Source of the DNA: Novosphingobium sp. PhB165
GTDB taxonomy: Bacteria > Pseudomonadota > Alphaproteobacteria > Sphingomonadales > Sphingomonadaceae
Direction of reading: 5' to 3'
Assembly: GCF_004341845.1 (NCBI RefSeq)
Contig: NZ_SLVB01000006.1
Coordinates: 374,071 to 438,070, forward strand
Length of the DNA stretch: 64,000 nucleotides
Made by a program: the position numbers and the translations under genes. Below are positions 16,785 to 24,123 of this stretch, in pieces. Positions within the stretch are counted from its first letter, which is position 1; every line of letters starts with the position of its first letter. Under the pieces are notes generated by a model. It was given only the letters and a program-made list of their open reading frames with translations. It made no database searches and had not been told where the DNA came from.

Positions 16785-17240
16785 ATGGATGACATGCTGA
16801 TAGACTTTGCCCGGCTCAAGGCTGACATGGCAGACTGCGTCGAGCGGACATCGGCGAGGAAATTCTCGCTGGCCGCTACGGCGGGCCGGAATCCAGATTT
16901 CTACCGCAACTTCGCAAACAACGGGCAGGACAAGCGCATGAGCGCTGAGGTCTATGCTGGCATCGTTCACGCGCTGGGAAAATCAGCTGACTACTACATT
17001 CGCGGGGCCACCACGCCGTACAGGCCTCCTAATGCAGCTGTGCTGACTTCGACCTTTGCGATGTTGCTCGATTCATTGGGTATAGATCCGTTCGAGGACG
17101 GGCGCGCTCAAAAGCTCGCTGCGCAGTTTCCAGGTGCTCTGAAACGGATAGAAGATCTGCACGCACAGACGGCTGCGGATCTAGAGCATTTGCGCGGCGA
17201 AGAAACTCCTGATGTCGGCGAAGATCAACCACCAGCATGA
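16785..17240 (+). CDS. Likely phage repressor, XRE-like, no peptidase domain
   Basis: A product of 151 residues. Residues about 10-60 form a helix-turn-helix-like region (RTSARKFSLAATAGRNPDFY, then NFANNGQDKRMSAEVYAGIV). The C-terminal part is helical and acidic and lacks the Ser/Lys peptidase seen in CI- or LexA-type repressors, so induction would need another route. ATG 16785 was chosen because the longer frame would read through the operator sites. Position, divergence from the early leftward operon, and repeated operator sites at both flanks support a repressor role. Confidence 0.72.
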   Translation: MDDMLIDFARLKADMADCVERTSARKFSLAATAGRNPDFYRNFANNGQDKRMSAEVYAGIVHALGKSADYYIRGATTPYRPPNAAVLTSTFAMLLDSLGIDPFEDGRAQKLAAQFPGALKRIEDLHAQTAADLEHLRGEETPDVGEDQPPA

Positions 17241-17411
17241 GCAGGCCAGCACAATGCACGTTGCAATCCGCGCAGCCGCTTGAGCACTGCGGAGCATCGA
17301 GCTTGATCCGTTCCATTCGATTCACCTGTTCACCATTTGTTCCAATTTAAGCGGGTGAAATCCAACAAGTCTAGGAATTTTCCTACACAAATGTTCCCGG
17401 GGGGCGGAGCT

Positions 17412-17765
17412 ATGCGGCAAGCGATCATTTTAGCGGTGTTTTTGGGGGTCGGGTGCGCGAGCGTTGGAGATATTCACGCCAAGCCTGTTGCGGCAACGTT
17501 CCAAAGCCACAAGGCGGTGTCTGAGCTCGCAATGTGCCTGTCGGGCGTGTTGTCCGCCCCACGAGGTGCGATGATACGCACCATACAAACCGAAAGAGGC
17601 GTGACGTTGGCCGACTCGATGGCCGTGGCAGGGCTTCCTACCGTGACAGGGCTGACCGAGATCGAGGACACCGGCGAGGTGCGCACAATTACATACCGAT
17701 CCGTGGCTACCTTCAAGCCGCGAGACGTCGAACGACTGACGGCTTCGTATTCTCCGTGCCTGTAG
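17412..17765 (+). CDS. Secreted small protein, possible lysogeny-expressed cargo
   Basis: A product of 117 residues starting MRQAIILAVFLGVGCASVGD: a clear signal peptide, with cleavage possible after IHA or, less well, a lipobox at the Cys. The mature part has SELAMCLSGVLSAPRGAMIR and a beta-rich ITYRSVATF segment. ATG 17412 has GGCGGAG 5 bases upstream. Lying downstream of the repressor on the same strand, it may be expressed in the lysogen (a moron). Target unknown. Confidence 0.6.
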   Translation: MRQAIILAVFLGVGCASVGDIHAKPVAATFQSHKAVSELAMCLSGVLSAPRGAMIRTIQTERGVTLADSMAVAGLPTVTGLTEIEDTGEVRTITYRSVATFKPRDVERLTASYSPCL

Positions 17766-17786
17766 CACCGCCTGACACAGTGGCTG

Positions 17787-17840
17787 GCGGGTAACTACAC
17801 GCACATTATGCTTGACGCGGGTAATTACACGCAATATGTC
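17787..17840 (+). promoter_or_regulatory. Promoter with two operator-like sites
   Basis: GCGGGTAACTACACGCA at 17787-17803 and GCGGGTAATTACACGCA at 17817-17833, 30 bp apart. The second site starts on the last base of a -35-like TTGACG (17812-17817) and fills the spacer to a -10-like TATGTC (17835-17840, 17-base spacer). Binding there would block a rightward promoter for the small-ORF chain that begins at 17878. Confidence 0.75.
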
Positions 17841-17877
17841 ATCTTCAACAGGCAACGATGCCTGATTGGAGATCGTC

Positions 17878-18000
17878 ATGGGCCACCCCGACTACTTCCA
17901 TTTGAGAGTAACAGGCTGGCGCGGCGTCGGCCTTAGCTGGGCGGCGCTGGGCGCCGTGTTCCCGCACATGCGGAATGCAGCGTCCGAGGCGTTGGCATGA
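17878..18000 (+). CDS. Very small phage ORF, 40 residues
   Basis: Starts MGHPDYFHLRVTGWRGVGLS at ATG 17878 with GGAG 6 bases upstream and stops at 18000, where it overlaps the next ORF as ATGA. First gene after the operator-controlled promoter. No family recognised. Confidence 0.5.
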   Translation: MGHPDYFHLRVTGWRGVGLSWAALGAVFPHMRNAASEALA

Positions 18001-18122
18001 TCCGCCTGCACCTCTCCACCGGCCCGGTGGTCAAGTTCGACAACTTCATCGACCTGTTCGACAACTTCATCGACCTGTTCGACTACATGATCGAGCGGAT
18101 GACGAAGCGAGGTGAGCTGTGA
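17997..18122 (+). CDS. Very small phage ORF with duplicated heptapeptide
   Basis: A 41-residue ORF (MIRLHLSTGPVVK, then FDNFIDL twice, then FDYMIERMTKRGEL). The duplication is also exact in DNA. Start and stop overlap both neighbours by 4 bases. The repeated motif would form one amphipathic helix. Function unknown. Confidence 0.5.
   Translation: MIRLHLSTGPVVKFDNFIDLFDNFIDLFDYMIERMTKRGEL
18036..18095 (+). repeat. 21-bp tandem duplication
   Basis: Two identical 21-base units beginning TTCGACAACTTCATC (18036-18056 and 18057-18077) and a diverged third (18078-18095). In frame within the 41-residue ORF. Confidence 0.95.
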
Positions 18123-18364
18123 AGGGCCGCCTCATCATCACCATGCTAATGGCGGCTGGGTCCTCCGGCTATCTCGCCCTCGATCATTGGATCGGCACGA
18201 TCACGGACAGCAACGCCGCTGTACGCGACTTCGCGCTGACGCCGGCCTTCACCGTGACCGTGATCCTCGGCGCGCTCGCCGCAGCGATGCTCGCGTTCGC
18301 CTGGCTGGCCTACGTCCTGTTTCCCCGCCCGACGGGTCGCACGGCGAGCGGGGAGGGCGAATAA
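18119..18364 (+). CDS. Small membrane protein, two predicted segments
   Basis: An 81-residue protein with two hydrophobic stretches (about residues 5-20 and 45-68: FTVTVILGALAAAMLAFAWL). GTG 18119 overlaps the previous stop. Could be a holin-like or other phage membrane protein; nothing decides between these. Confidence 0.55.
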   Translation: MKGRLIITMLMAAGSSGYLALDHWIGTITDSNAAVRDFALTPAFTVTVILGALAAAMLAFAWLAYVLFPRPTGRTASGEGE

Positions 18365-18471
18365 TGCCCCCTCGCTCGCCCCTTAGGGAACTGTTCCAGA
18401 TTCTGGCGATCGTCGTCGCTCTCTGCCTGCTGGCCGCCATCGGTCTGGCCCCGGCGTGGAGCGCCATATGA
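18364..18471 (+). CDS. Single-span membrane peptide, 35 residues
   Basis: MPPRSPLRELFQILAIV followed by a hydrophobic stretch (VALCLLAAIGLAP). ATG overlaps the previous stop by one base (TAATG). With the gene before it, it forms a small two-gene membrane pair. Confidence 0.45.
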   Translation: MPPRSPLRELFQILAIVVALCLLAAIGLAPAWSAI

Positions 18472-18791
18472 CCGCAGCCTCCATCAAAGCAGCACCGACC
18501 GGACACCCCCCTGCGAGTTCCGCCGCAGGCCGGTTTGCCCAACACGCTCGCGGTGCCGGTGCCGCCGCGAGCATCCAGCCGAAAGGGCGCGCCATGCAGC
18601 ACGATCTCGCAACGCTCCATCTGTCTGTTCCAGAAATGGAGATGGTCGCCGCCGATCTGATCTCGGTCTGGACCGGCGCGACCGGCCAGCGCGAGGCGCC
18701 GGCGCTTTCGGCTGTGACCGAACTTGTGACGCGCACGCTGCGCAAGTCCCGCGCCGTGGTCGCGGCTCGGGAGGAGGGCGGCCGTGGCTGA
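18468..18791 (+). CDS. Small phage protein of unknown function
   Basis: A 107-residue protein; ATG 18468 overlaps the previous stop as ATGA. The first 40 residues are low-complexity; the rest (LHLSVPEMEMVAADLISVWT, VTELVTRTLRKSRAVV) is helical. An internal ATG at 18594 could be the real start. Confidence 0.5.
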   Translation: MTAASIKAAPTGHPPASSAAGRFAQHARGAGAAASIQPKGRAMQHDLATLHLSVPEMEMVAADLISVWTGATGQREAPALSAVTELVTRTLRKSRAVVAAREEGGRG

Positions 18792-19083
18792 ACGCCGGAA
18801 GCCCACTCTGCACGAGATCGCGGCCATGCCGATGACTGCGTGCCAGGAGGCCATGCGCAAGCACTATGACCCCGACTGGGGCAAGCGGGCGCCGGAAGGC
18901 ACGCGCGTCTTCCGCGTGGTGGTCGACTGGGAACTCTCCGGCACCTTCAGCGAGGACATCGAGGCCGAAGACGAGGACGAGGCGAAGGAGAAAGCCCACA
19001 AACTCGCCAGCGAGGCCGCCGATGATCGCGTGTTCAGCGAACTCACCGTCACATTCAGCTCGATAACGGAGCCCTTCGCATGA
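18784..19083 (+). CDS. Small acidic phage protein
   Basis: A 99-residue protein: a basic helical N-terminus (ERRKPTLHEIAAMPMTACQE) then a beta strand FRVVVDWELSGTFSEDI and a charged helix (EAEDEDEAKEKAHKLASEAA). GTG 18784 overlaps the upstream gene by 8 bases. The strand-helix layout resembles small phage inhibitor proteins, but no family is recognised. Confidence 0.5.
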   Translation: MAERRKPTLHEIAAMPMTACQEAMRKHYDPDWGKRAPEGTRVFRVVVDWELSGTFSEDIEAEDEDEAKEKAHKLASEAADDRVFSELTVTFSSITEPFA

Positions 19084-19253
19084 CCCGCAATTTCACGACG
19101 CCAGCCCACCCGGAAAGGAGACTGGGTCCCCCGGCTGCGCGTCACCCCATCCGCAATAGTGCGGTTTCAGGGCGCGCCGGGGGCCGCGCGGGGACGCCCC
19201 CTAACTCTCGCCTGCCGATCGGCTTCATTCCCGAAGAGGAGCTACCCTACTGA
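19080..19253 (+). CDS. Small basic phage ORF, 57 residues
   Basis: Begins MTRNFTTPAHPERRLG at an ATGA overlap and ends LPIGFIPEEELPY, overlapping the cupin-like gene by one base. Low-complexity Arg/Gly/Pro composition. Included because both ends fit the coupled chain; it could be only a translated spacer. Confidence 0.35.
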   Translation: MTRNFTTPAHPERRLGPPAARHPIRNSAVSGRAGGRAGTPPNSRLPIGFIPEEELPY

Positions 19254-19768
19254 TGACCGCGCTCAGCTACGCAACCCTGCCCGAGATGCAGGCATGGGCC
19301 ACGGGCATCATGCAGCGCCAGCCGGATTACGTGATCGGCGACGACTACCTGCGCCGCTGGTGGGTCATCCCGCGCAACGAGCACGTGAACGTCTACCTGC
19401 ACGAGATCCTCAAGAGCGACGACGATCGGGCAATGCACGATCACCCGTGGGCGAACACCAGCTTCCTGGTCTTCGGCAGCTACATCGAGCACACGCCGGA
19501 AGGCAGCTTCGTGCGCATGGCCGGTGAGACGATCCAGCGCGCCGCCAATGCGCTGCACCGCCTTGAGGTGATCCCGGGCGAGCAGGCCATCTCGCTGTTC
19601 ATGACCGGGCCCAAGGTCCGTGAGTGGGGATTCCAGTGTGAACACGGCTGGGTCCACTGGGAGGACTTCACCAGTCCGGACGGCCGGACCACTGGGCGCG
19701 GCTGCGGCGAGCATGGCGAGCTGTCGCCGGTGACCCATCCGGGCCAGCCGCGCGAGGTGTTCGCATGA
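19253..19768 (+). CDS. Cupin-like phage protein
   Basis: A product of 171 residues. The core has MHDHPWANTSFLVFGSYIEH, the metal-binding first cupin motif with two His and a Glu, then GETIQRAANALHRLEVIPGE, the second motif with His. It is a small beta-barrel. Directly upstream of and overlapping the DNA methyltransferase gene, it may act on the same DNA or protect it, but this is inference. A Cys/His-rich C-terminal part (GRGCGEHGE) follows. Confidence 0.68.
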   Translation: MTALSYATLPEMQAWATGIMQRQPDYVIGDDYLRRWWVIPRNEHVNVYLHEILKSDDDRAMHDHPWANTSFLVFGSYIEHTPEGSFVRMAGETIQRAANALHRLEVIPGEQAISLFMTGPKVREWGFQCEHGWVHWEDFTSPDGRTTGRGCGEHGELSPVTHPGQPREVFA

Positions 19769-21738
19769 GCGCTGTTCTCGCCGGCCTTCCCGGCTTGGTC
19801 GTCGACAATTTCGCCGGTGGCGGTGGCGCGTCTACCGGCATCGAAGAAGCCCTTCACCGGGCGGTCGATATGGCCCTGAACCATGACGCCGATGCAATCC
19901 GAATGCATGAGGCCAACCACCCTGGCACAATGCACATTCAGAACAACGTCTGGCAGATTGATCCCGAGCAGGTCGTCCGCGACCTCTACGCGAAGGTCGC
20001 CAGCGATAACCCGGCGCGGCGGATCGAGATCAATCCGATTACGCGGCTCGCTCGCGTCATGCTCGCGTGGTTCTCCCCCGACTGCAAGCACTTCAGCAAG
20101 GCCAAGGGCGGTAAGCCGCGCGAGAAATCGATCCGCGACCTCGCATGGGTTGTAGTTCTGTGGGCCAAGCGAGTCCGCCCCGACGTGATCCTGCTGGAGA
20201 ACGTGGAGGAGTTCCGCACATGGGGCCCGCTCTGCGATAAGGGCTTCCCGATCAAGGAACGCGCGGGCGAGACCTTCGAGAAATGGCAGCGCGAGCTGCG
20301 CAAGGCTGGATACAAGATCCAGTGGAAGGAACTGCGCGCCTGCGACTACGGCGCGCCGACGATCCGCAAGCGGTTCTTTATGATCGCCCGCTGCGACGGC
20401 AAGCCGATCGTCTGGCCCGAGCCGACGCACGGCAAGCCCGGCTCGCCCGAGGTCTTGAGCGGCAAGCGCAAGCCGTGGCGCACGGCGGCCTCAATCATCG
20501 ACTGGTCGATTCCGTGCCCGTCAATCTTCGAGCGCAAGAAGCCGCTGGCTGAGAAGACGCTCCGCCGCATCGCGCACGGCATCATGAAGTTCGTGGTCAA
20601 CAACCCTGCGCCGTTCATCGTGCCGCTGACCCACCATCAGGCGGGTGCGCGCGGCGCTTCTATTGATCAGCCTATGGCGACGGTGACGGGCGCGAACAGG
20701 GGCGAACATGCCATTGTGATGCCCCACGTCACAAAATTCCGATCCGGTGCAATCGGCCATCGGATCGACGAACCGCTCCACACGGTGACGGCGAACAGCT
20801 TCATCAAGCGCCCTGGCGGCAGCGTACCGCTTGGCGTGGTCGAAGTCGCGGCGGCGCCTTTCGCCACCTATGCGCAGCAGGGCGGGGCAAACCGCTCACT
20901 TGAAGATCCGCACCACACGGTCACGGCTTCGAACAAAGATCAGAATTGCGTTGCGGCCGCGCACCTCGTCCATGTCGGCAACGGCGAGCGTCAGGGTCAG
21001 GCGCCGCGCGCGATGGACGTACAGGCGCCGCTTGGCACCGTCGTCGCTGGTGGGATCAAGCATCATGCCGTGACCGCCTTCATGCAGAAGTTCGCCCAGA
21101 ACGGGCAGGGCTACGAACCTGCCGATCCGCTCCACACCGTCATGGCTGGCGCGCCACGGCATGCCGTCGTCTGCGCCCATATCGAACAGGCCAACGGCGG
21201 CCCGAACAACGAGAACCTTGCCGGGCGCGCGGCAGACGTGCCGCTGTCGACCGTCGCCACGGCGGGAAGCCAGCAGCGCCTCGTCACCTCCAACCTCGTG
21301 AAGCTTCGCGGCACCTGCCGTGACGGCCAGAGCGTGGAGGAGCCGCTACACACCGTCAGTGCGGGCGGCACCCACATGGGCGAAGTCCGGCCCTTTCTGA
21401 TCAAGTATTACGGTAACGAGCAGGATGGCCACGGCCTCGAAAGCCCGCTCGGCACTGTGACTGTGCAGGACCGCTTTGGCCTGGTCACCGTGATGATCGA
21501 GGGCGAAGAATACGTCATCGTCGATATCGGCATGCGCATGCTCTCGCCGCGCGAGCTGTTCAACGCGCAGGGCTTCCCGGCAGATTACCAGATCGAATTC
21601 GACGCCCATGGCAAGCCCATTACCAAGACGGCGCAGGTGGCCAAGTGCGGCAATAGCGTATGTCCCCCGCTCTCCGAGGCGCTGGTCCGCGCGAACATGG
21701 CTGACGCGATCGCGGAGCGGGAGGCGCAGGCCGCATGA
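19765..21738 (+). CDS. Cytosine-C5 DNA methyltransferase with repeated target region
   Basis: A product of 657 residues. Motif I FAGGGGASTG (16-25) binds SAM. The catalytic Cys is at 107 in FSPDC, a departure from the usual PPC. ENVEEF (145-150) is motif VI, TIRKR (199-203) is motif VIII, and CGNSV near 628 is motif X. Between residues about 287 and 575 lie eight copies of an xPLxTVxA motif spaced 33-45 residues, forming a large target-recognition region. No partner nuclease is visible, so it is more likely phage self-protection than restriction-modification. ATG 19765 overlaps the cupin-like gene. Confidence 0.93.
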   Translation: MSAVLAGLPGLVVDNFAGGGGASTGIEEALHRAVDMALNHDADAIRMHEANHPGTMHIQNNVWQIDPEQVVRDLYAKVASDNPARRIEINPITRLARVMLAWFSPDCKHFSKAKGGKPREKSIRDLAWVVVLWAKRVRPDVILLENVEEFRTWGPLCDKGFPIKERAGETFEKWQRELRKAGYKIQWKELRACDYGAPTIRKRFFMIARCDGKPIVWPEPTHGKPGSPEVLSGKRKPWRTAASIIDWSIPCPSIFERKKPLAEKTLRRIAHGIMKFVVNNPAPFIVPLTHHQAGARGASIDQPMATVTGANRGEHAIVMPHVTKFRSGAIGHRIDEPLHTVTANSFIKRPGGSVPLGVVEVAAAPFATYAQQGGANRSLEDPHHTVTASNKDQNCVAAAHLVHVGNGERQGQAPRAMDVQAPLGTVVAGGIKHHAVTAFMQKFAQNGQGYEPADPLHTVMAGAPRHAVVCAHIEQANGGPNNENLAGRAADVPLSTVATAGSQQRLVTSNLVKLRGTCRDGQSVEEPLHTVSAGGTHMGEVRPFLIKYYGNEQDGHGLESPLGTVTVQDRFGLVTVMIEGEEYVIVDIGMRMLSPRELFNAQGFPADYQIEFDAHGKPITKTAQVAKCGNSVCPPLSEALVRANMADAIAEREAQAA

Positions 21739-21746
21739 ACATGTTG

Positions 21747-21944
21747 TTACTCTTGATAAGCGGCGATCGCTTGCATGCAGTGGCTGTCGGCCAATCTCGA
21801 CAGTCGAGTGTACCGGACTGCGTAGTGCACAGCCCTCGTGATGTTGCCAGCGGCTTGGGATGCGTGATTTCTCAGAGCACATTCGCCGATCAGAGCGTAA
21901 ATTTTCTCATGGCGAGCGAGGTAAGCATCATCAATGTACTTCAT
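21747..21944 (-). CDS. Small leftward phage protein
   Basis: A 65-residue protein (KYIDDAYLARHEKIYALIGE, then ITRAVHYAVRYTRLSRLADS) with a strong AGGAG ribosome-binding site 9 bases before ATG 21944. It is read against the surrounding operon and has its own promoter-like TTGACA overlapping a palindrome at 22001-22020. No family recognised. Confidence 0.6.
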   Translation of the reverse strand: MKYIDDAYLARHEKIYALIGECALRNHASQAAGNITRAVHYAVRYTRLSRLADSHCMQAIAAYQE

Positions 21945-22000
21945 GACCCGTTTCTCCTTCTCATGGGGAGCATAACAGAAGGAAATTTAATACGGAATAC

Positions 22001-22020
22001 TATTGACCGTAGTGTCAATA
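22001..22020. promoter_or_regulatory. Palindromic operator over a -35-like box
   Basis: TATTGAC-N6-GTCAATA, perfect 7-bp arms. On the minus strand one arm is a TTGACA -35-like element for the 65-residue gene (a TATTAA lies 19 bases downstream). On the plus strand it ends 11 bases before ATG 22031. Probably a repressor site. Confidence 0.6.
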
Positions 22021-22030
22021 GGGGGCGGGC

Positions 22031-22213
22031 ATGAGCCGCCCCACCGATGAGGCGCTGCTGCGGCATGCCGTGAAGATCGCCAAGCCCCGAAACTCGCGCG
22101 GTTTCCAGCCGCGCTGGGTCGCCGTCATGGACACGTTCGCCGTCGGCAGCAGTGTCGCTTGGGAACTGTGCGCCCGCTTCGACCTCAACGCTGAAGAAAT
22201 GGTGCGTCAATGA
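22031..22213 (+). CDS. Small phage protein, 60 residues
   Basis: Begins MSRPTDEALLRHAVKIAKPR and ends near VAWELCARFDLNAEEMVRQ; helical, with a GGGGGCGG purine-rich leader. Overlaps the next gene by 4 bases. Unknown function. Confidence 0.5.
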   Translation: MSRPTDEALLRHAVKIAKPRNSRGFQPRWVAVMDTFAVGSSVAWELCARFDLNAEEMVRQ

Positions 22214-23019
22214 GCGACAAGGGAATAATCTTCGCCGCACCCATGGTGCGCGCGCTTCTCGTGGGCCAGAAGACGCAGACGCGGCGGCTGATCAAGCTGC
22301 GGAAGGAATACAGCCGCCCCGACATGGGAGGTTGGGCCGCCACCACGACCGGCGGGGAGGGCGTGTTTGCGATCGTCAAAGGCCAGCGCGTGTCGGTCCC
22401 CAAGCGCGCCGCGATCTGGAACCAGACGACCGGGACGACAATCGGCATGCGCTACACCGCAGGCGATCGGCTCTATGTGCGAGAGACATGCCGGGCGATC
22501 GAGCGGACATCCGGCTGGGACCAGTTCCAGTATCGCGCGACCCTCGATTGGGAAGACGACGACGCTGAAAGCGTACCGGACGAGCCAAACGCCGGGGGCT
22601 GGGGGGACCTGTCCGTCTATAGTCGCGGCAAGCGCGGACGTAAGAACTTCGCCACCTGCGGAGACGATCTTACGTTTGCAGGTCCTTGGGTGCCAGCAAT
22701 CCACGCGCCGCGCTCGACCTCTCGCCTGTGGCTGCTTGTCACCGACGTGCGCGTGCAACGCCTGCAGGAATGCAGCGAGGCAGATGCCAAGGCCGAGGGC
22801 ATCGAGGGATTCGCATGCATCGGCGGGCAGGCTTGGCGCGACTACGGCGGCGGCTCAGGGTTCAGCACGACCGACCCCGCCGACCCTGCCAAGCGCAGCT
22901 ATGCCACCCTGTGGAACAGCCTTCACACCGCCGAAGGTGAGCGCTGGGCTGACAACCCGTGGATCGTGGCTGTCAGCTTCGATGTCCACCGGGGCAACAT
23001 CGATCAGGTGCAGGCATGA
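22210..23019 (+). CDS. ASCH/PUA-like phage protein
   Basis: A product of 269 residues beginning GIIFAAPMVRALLVGQKTQT followed by RRLIK. This opening is typical of phage proteins with an ASCH-like (PUA-fold) beta barrel that may bind RNA or modified DNA. Later elements are YTAGDRLYVRETCRAIE and RLWLLVTDVRVQRLQECSEA, the barrel's outer strands. Long insertion between them is Gly-rich. It is downstream of the DNA methyltransferase; recognising modified bases is possible but unproven. Confidence 0.75.
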   Translation: MSDKGIIFAAPMVRALLVGQKTQTRRLIKLRKEYSRPDMGGWAATTTGGEGVFAIVKGQRVSVPKRAAIWNQTTGTTIGMRYTAGDRLYVRETCRAIERTSGWDQFQYRATLDWEDDDAESVPDEPNAGGWGDLSVYSRGKRGRKNFATCGDDLTFAGPWVPAIHAPRSTSRLWLLVTDVRVQRLQECSEADAKAEGIEGFACIGGQAWRDYGGGSGFSTTDPADPAKRSYATLWNSLHTAEGERWADNPWIVAVSFDVHRGNIDQVQA

Positions 23020-23390
23020 GCTACGAGCATCTCGGGGATCGCCTCATTCGCGCAGTGCGCAAGCCGCATAAATGCGAATCGTGCGGGGTCATCATCCAGC
23101 CGCGGCAAGCCGCGACCTATGCTTCGTCCGTTCAGGACGGCAGCTTTTACGGCTGGTATTCGCATCCTGAGTGCCGCGAAGCAGAGGCCGCGTGGAACAA
23201 GCTGCGCGGCGACTGGGGTAAGGCTTTCGGTTGCAGCGAGGATTACTGCTGGCTGTTTGAAGCCATGGACGGGGAACCGATTGAGCAGGCGTGGTTGGTT
23301 GCCAGTCACCCGGCCGCCGCTGGTCGGCTGGGGATCTCGCTGGAAGGCTGCGAGCGGAATCGCCACGATTACTGGAGGTTCGCAGTATGA
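23016..23390 (+). CDS. Zinc-ribbon-like phage protein
   Basis: A product of 124 residues with CESCGV near residue 28 and a later pair of Cys (HPECREAEAAWNK, FGCSEDYCWLF). The first motif suggests a metal site. ATG 23016 overlaps the upstream stop as ATGA. Function unknown. Confidence 0.55.
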   Translation: MSYEHLGDRLIRAVRKPHKCESCGVIIQPRQAATYASSVQDGSFYGWYSHPECREAEAAWNKLRGDWGKAFGCSEDYCWLFEAMDGEPIEQAWLVASHPAAAGRLGISLEGCERNRHDYWRFAV

Positions 23391-23860
23391 CCGACAAAAC
23401 CCCGCCCGTCGTCGAGCAGGAATATCTCTCCGGCCTTAAGATCATCGACATCGGCGACCTGCGCGTCGCGCGCGGTATGTCGCGGCGGCCGGTCTCGGCC
23501 TGCAAGCATCGGCCAATGGTCTATGACCGAAATGAGCGCCGCATCTGGTGCAAGGATTGCGAGACGGACGTCGAGCCTTTCGATGCCTTCCTGCTGATCT
23601 GTGAGCAGATCGATCATGCCGTCGCGGATATCAAGAGGCGCCAGCAGCAGGTCGATGAGGCTGTCGCCCACAACATCACCCGTATCGCAGCACGCCAGAT
23701 GGACCAGCACTTCCGCAGTAGGAAGTATGTCCCCGCCTGCCCCCATTGCCACCAGGGCATATTCCCCGAGGATGTCCCGAACATGGGCACGGTCGGCCGG
23801 GAGTGGGAAGAGGCGCGGCGCGCAAGGAAGGAGAATGCAGCATGTCCGCCCACGCGATAG
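23387..23860 (+). CDS. Phage protein with two zinc-like motifs
   Basis: A product of 157 residues: an N-terminal part with CKHRPMVYDRNERRIWCKDCE, a treble-clef-like spacing, a long helix (LLICEQIDHAVADIKRRQQQ) and a C-terminal CPHCHQG. Overlaps the preceding stop by 4 bases. Unknown function. Confidence 0.6.
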   Translation: MTDKTPPVVEQEYLSGLKIIDIGDLRVARGMSRRPVSACKHRPMVYDRNERRIWCKDCETDVEPFDAFLLICEQIDHAVADIKRRQQQVDEAVAHNITRIAARQMDQHFRSRKYVPACPHCHQGIFPEDVPNMGTVGREWEEARRARKENAACPPTR

Positions 23861-24123
23861 CCGACAAATTCCGCCGCGCACTGCGCAATGGCACGGGCGC
23901 CAACTTTACCCTCGCCCAACTTCAGGAGCTTGCCGCTTTCGGCGCGCTCGACCTCGTGTCCAAGATCGAAACGGAAGAACTATGTCGCGTGAAACAAGCC
24001 CTCTCATCGTCGGAGACTTCTGGCTCGACAAGCGGAGGGACGGCAAATCGCCCGATATCTGGCAGATCGCCACCGCGAGTGGCCGCACCATTGTCTATCG
24101 CAGCACTAAGTGCCGGGATGTAG
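23842..24123 (+). CDS. Small phage protein overlapping the integrase start
   Basis: A 93-residue frame starting MSAHAIADKFRRALRNGTGA with AAGGAG upstream. The first 55 residues are protein-like (FTLAQLQELAAFGALDLVSK); the last 40 are Ser/Gly-rich and lie inside the integrase gene. An excisionase is often found here, but no HTH signature is visible. Confidence 0.45.
   Translation: MSAHAIADKFRRALRNGTGANFTLAQLQELAAFGALDLVSKIETEELCRVKQALSSSETSGSTSGGTANRPISGRSPPRVAAPLSIAALSAGM

Noticed and set aside
19765..21738. Type II restriction-modification system
   Set aside because: A methyltransferase is present but no candidate nuclease is adjacent; the HNH gene is 10 kb away beside the terminase.
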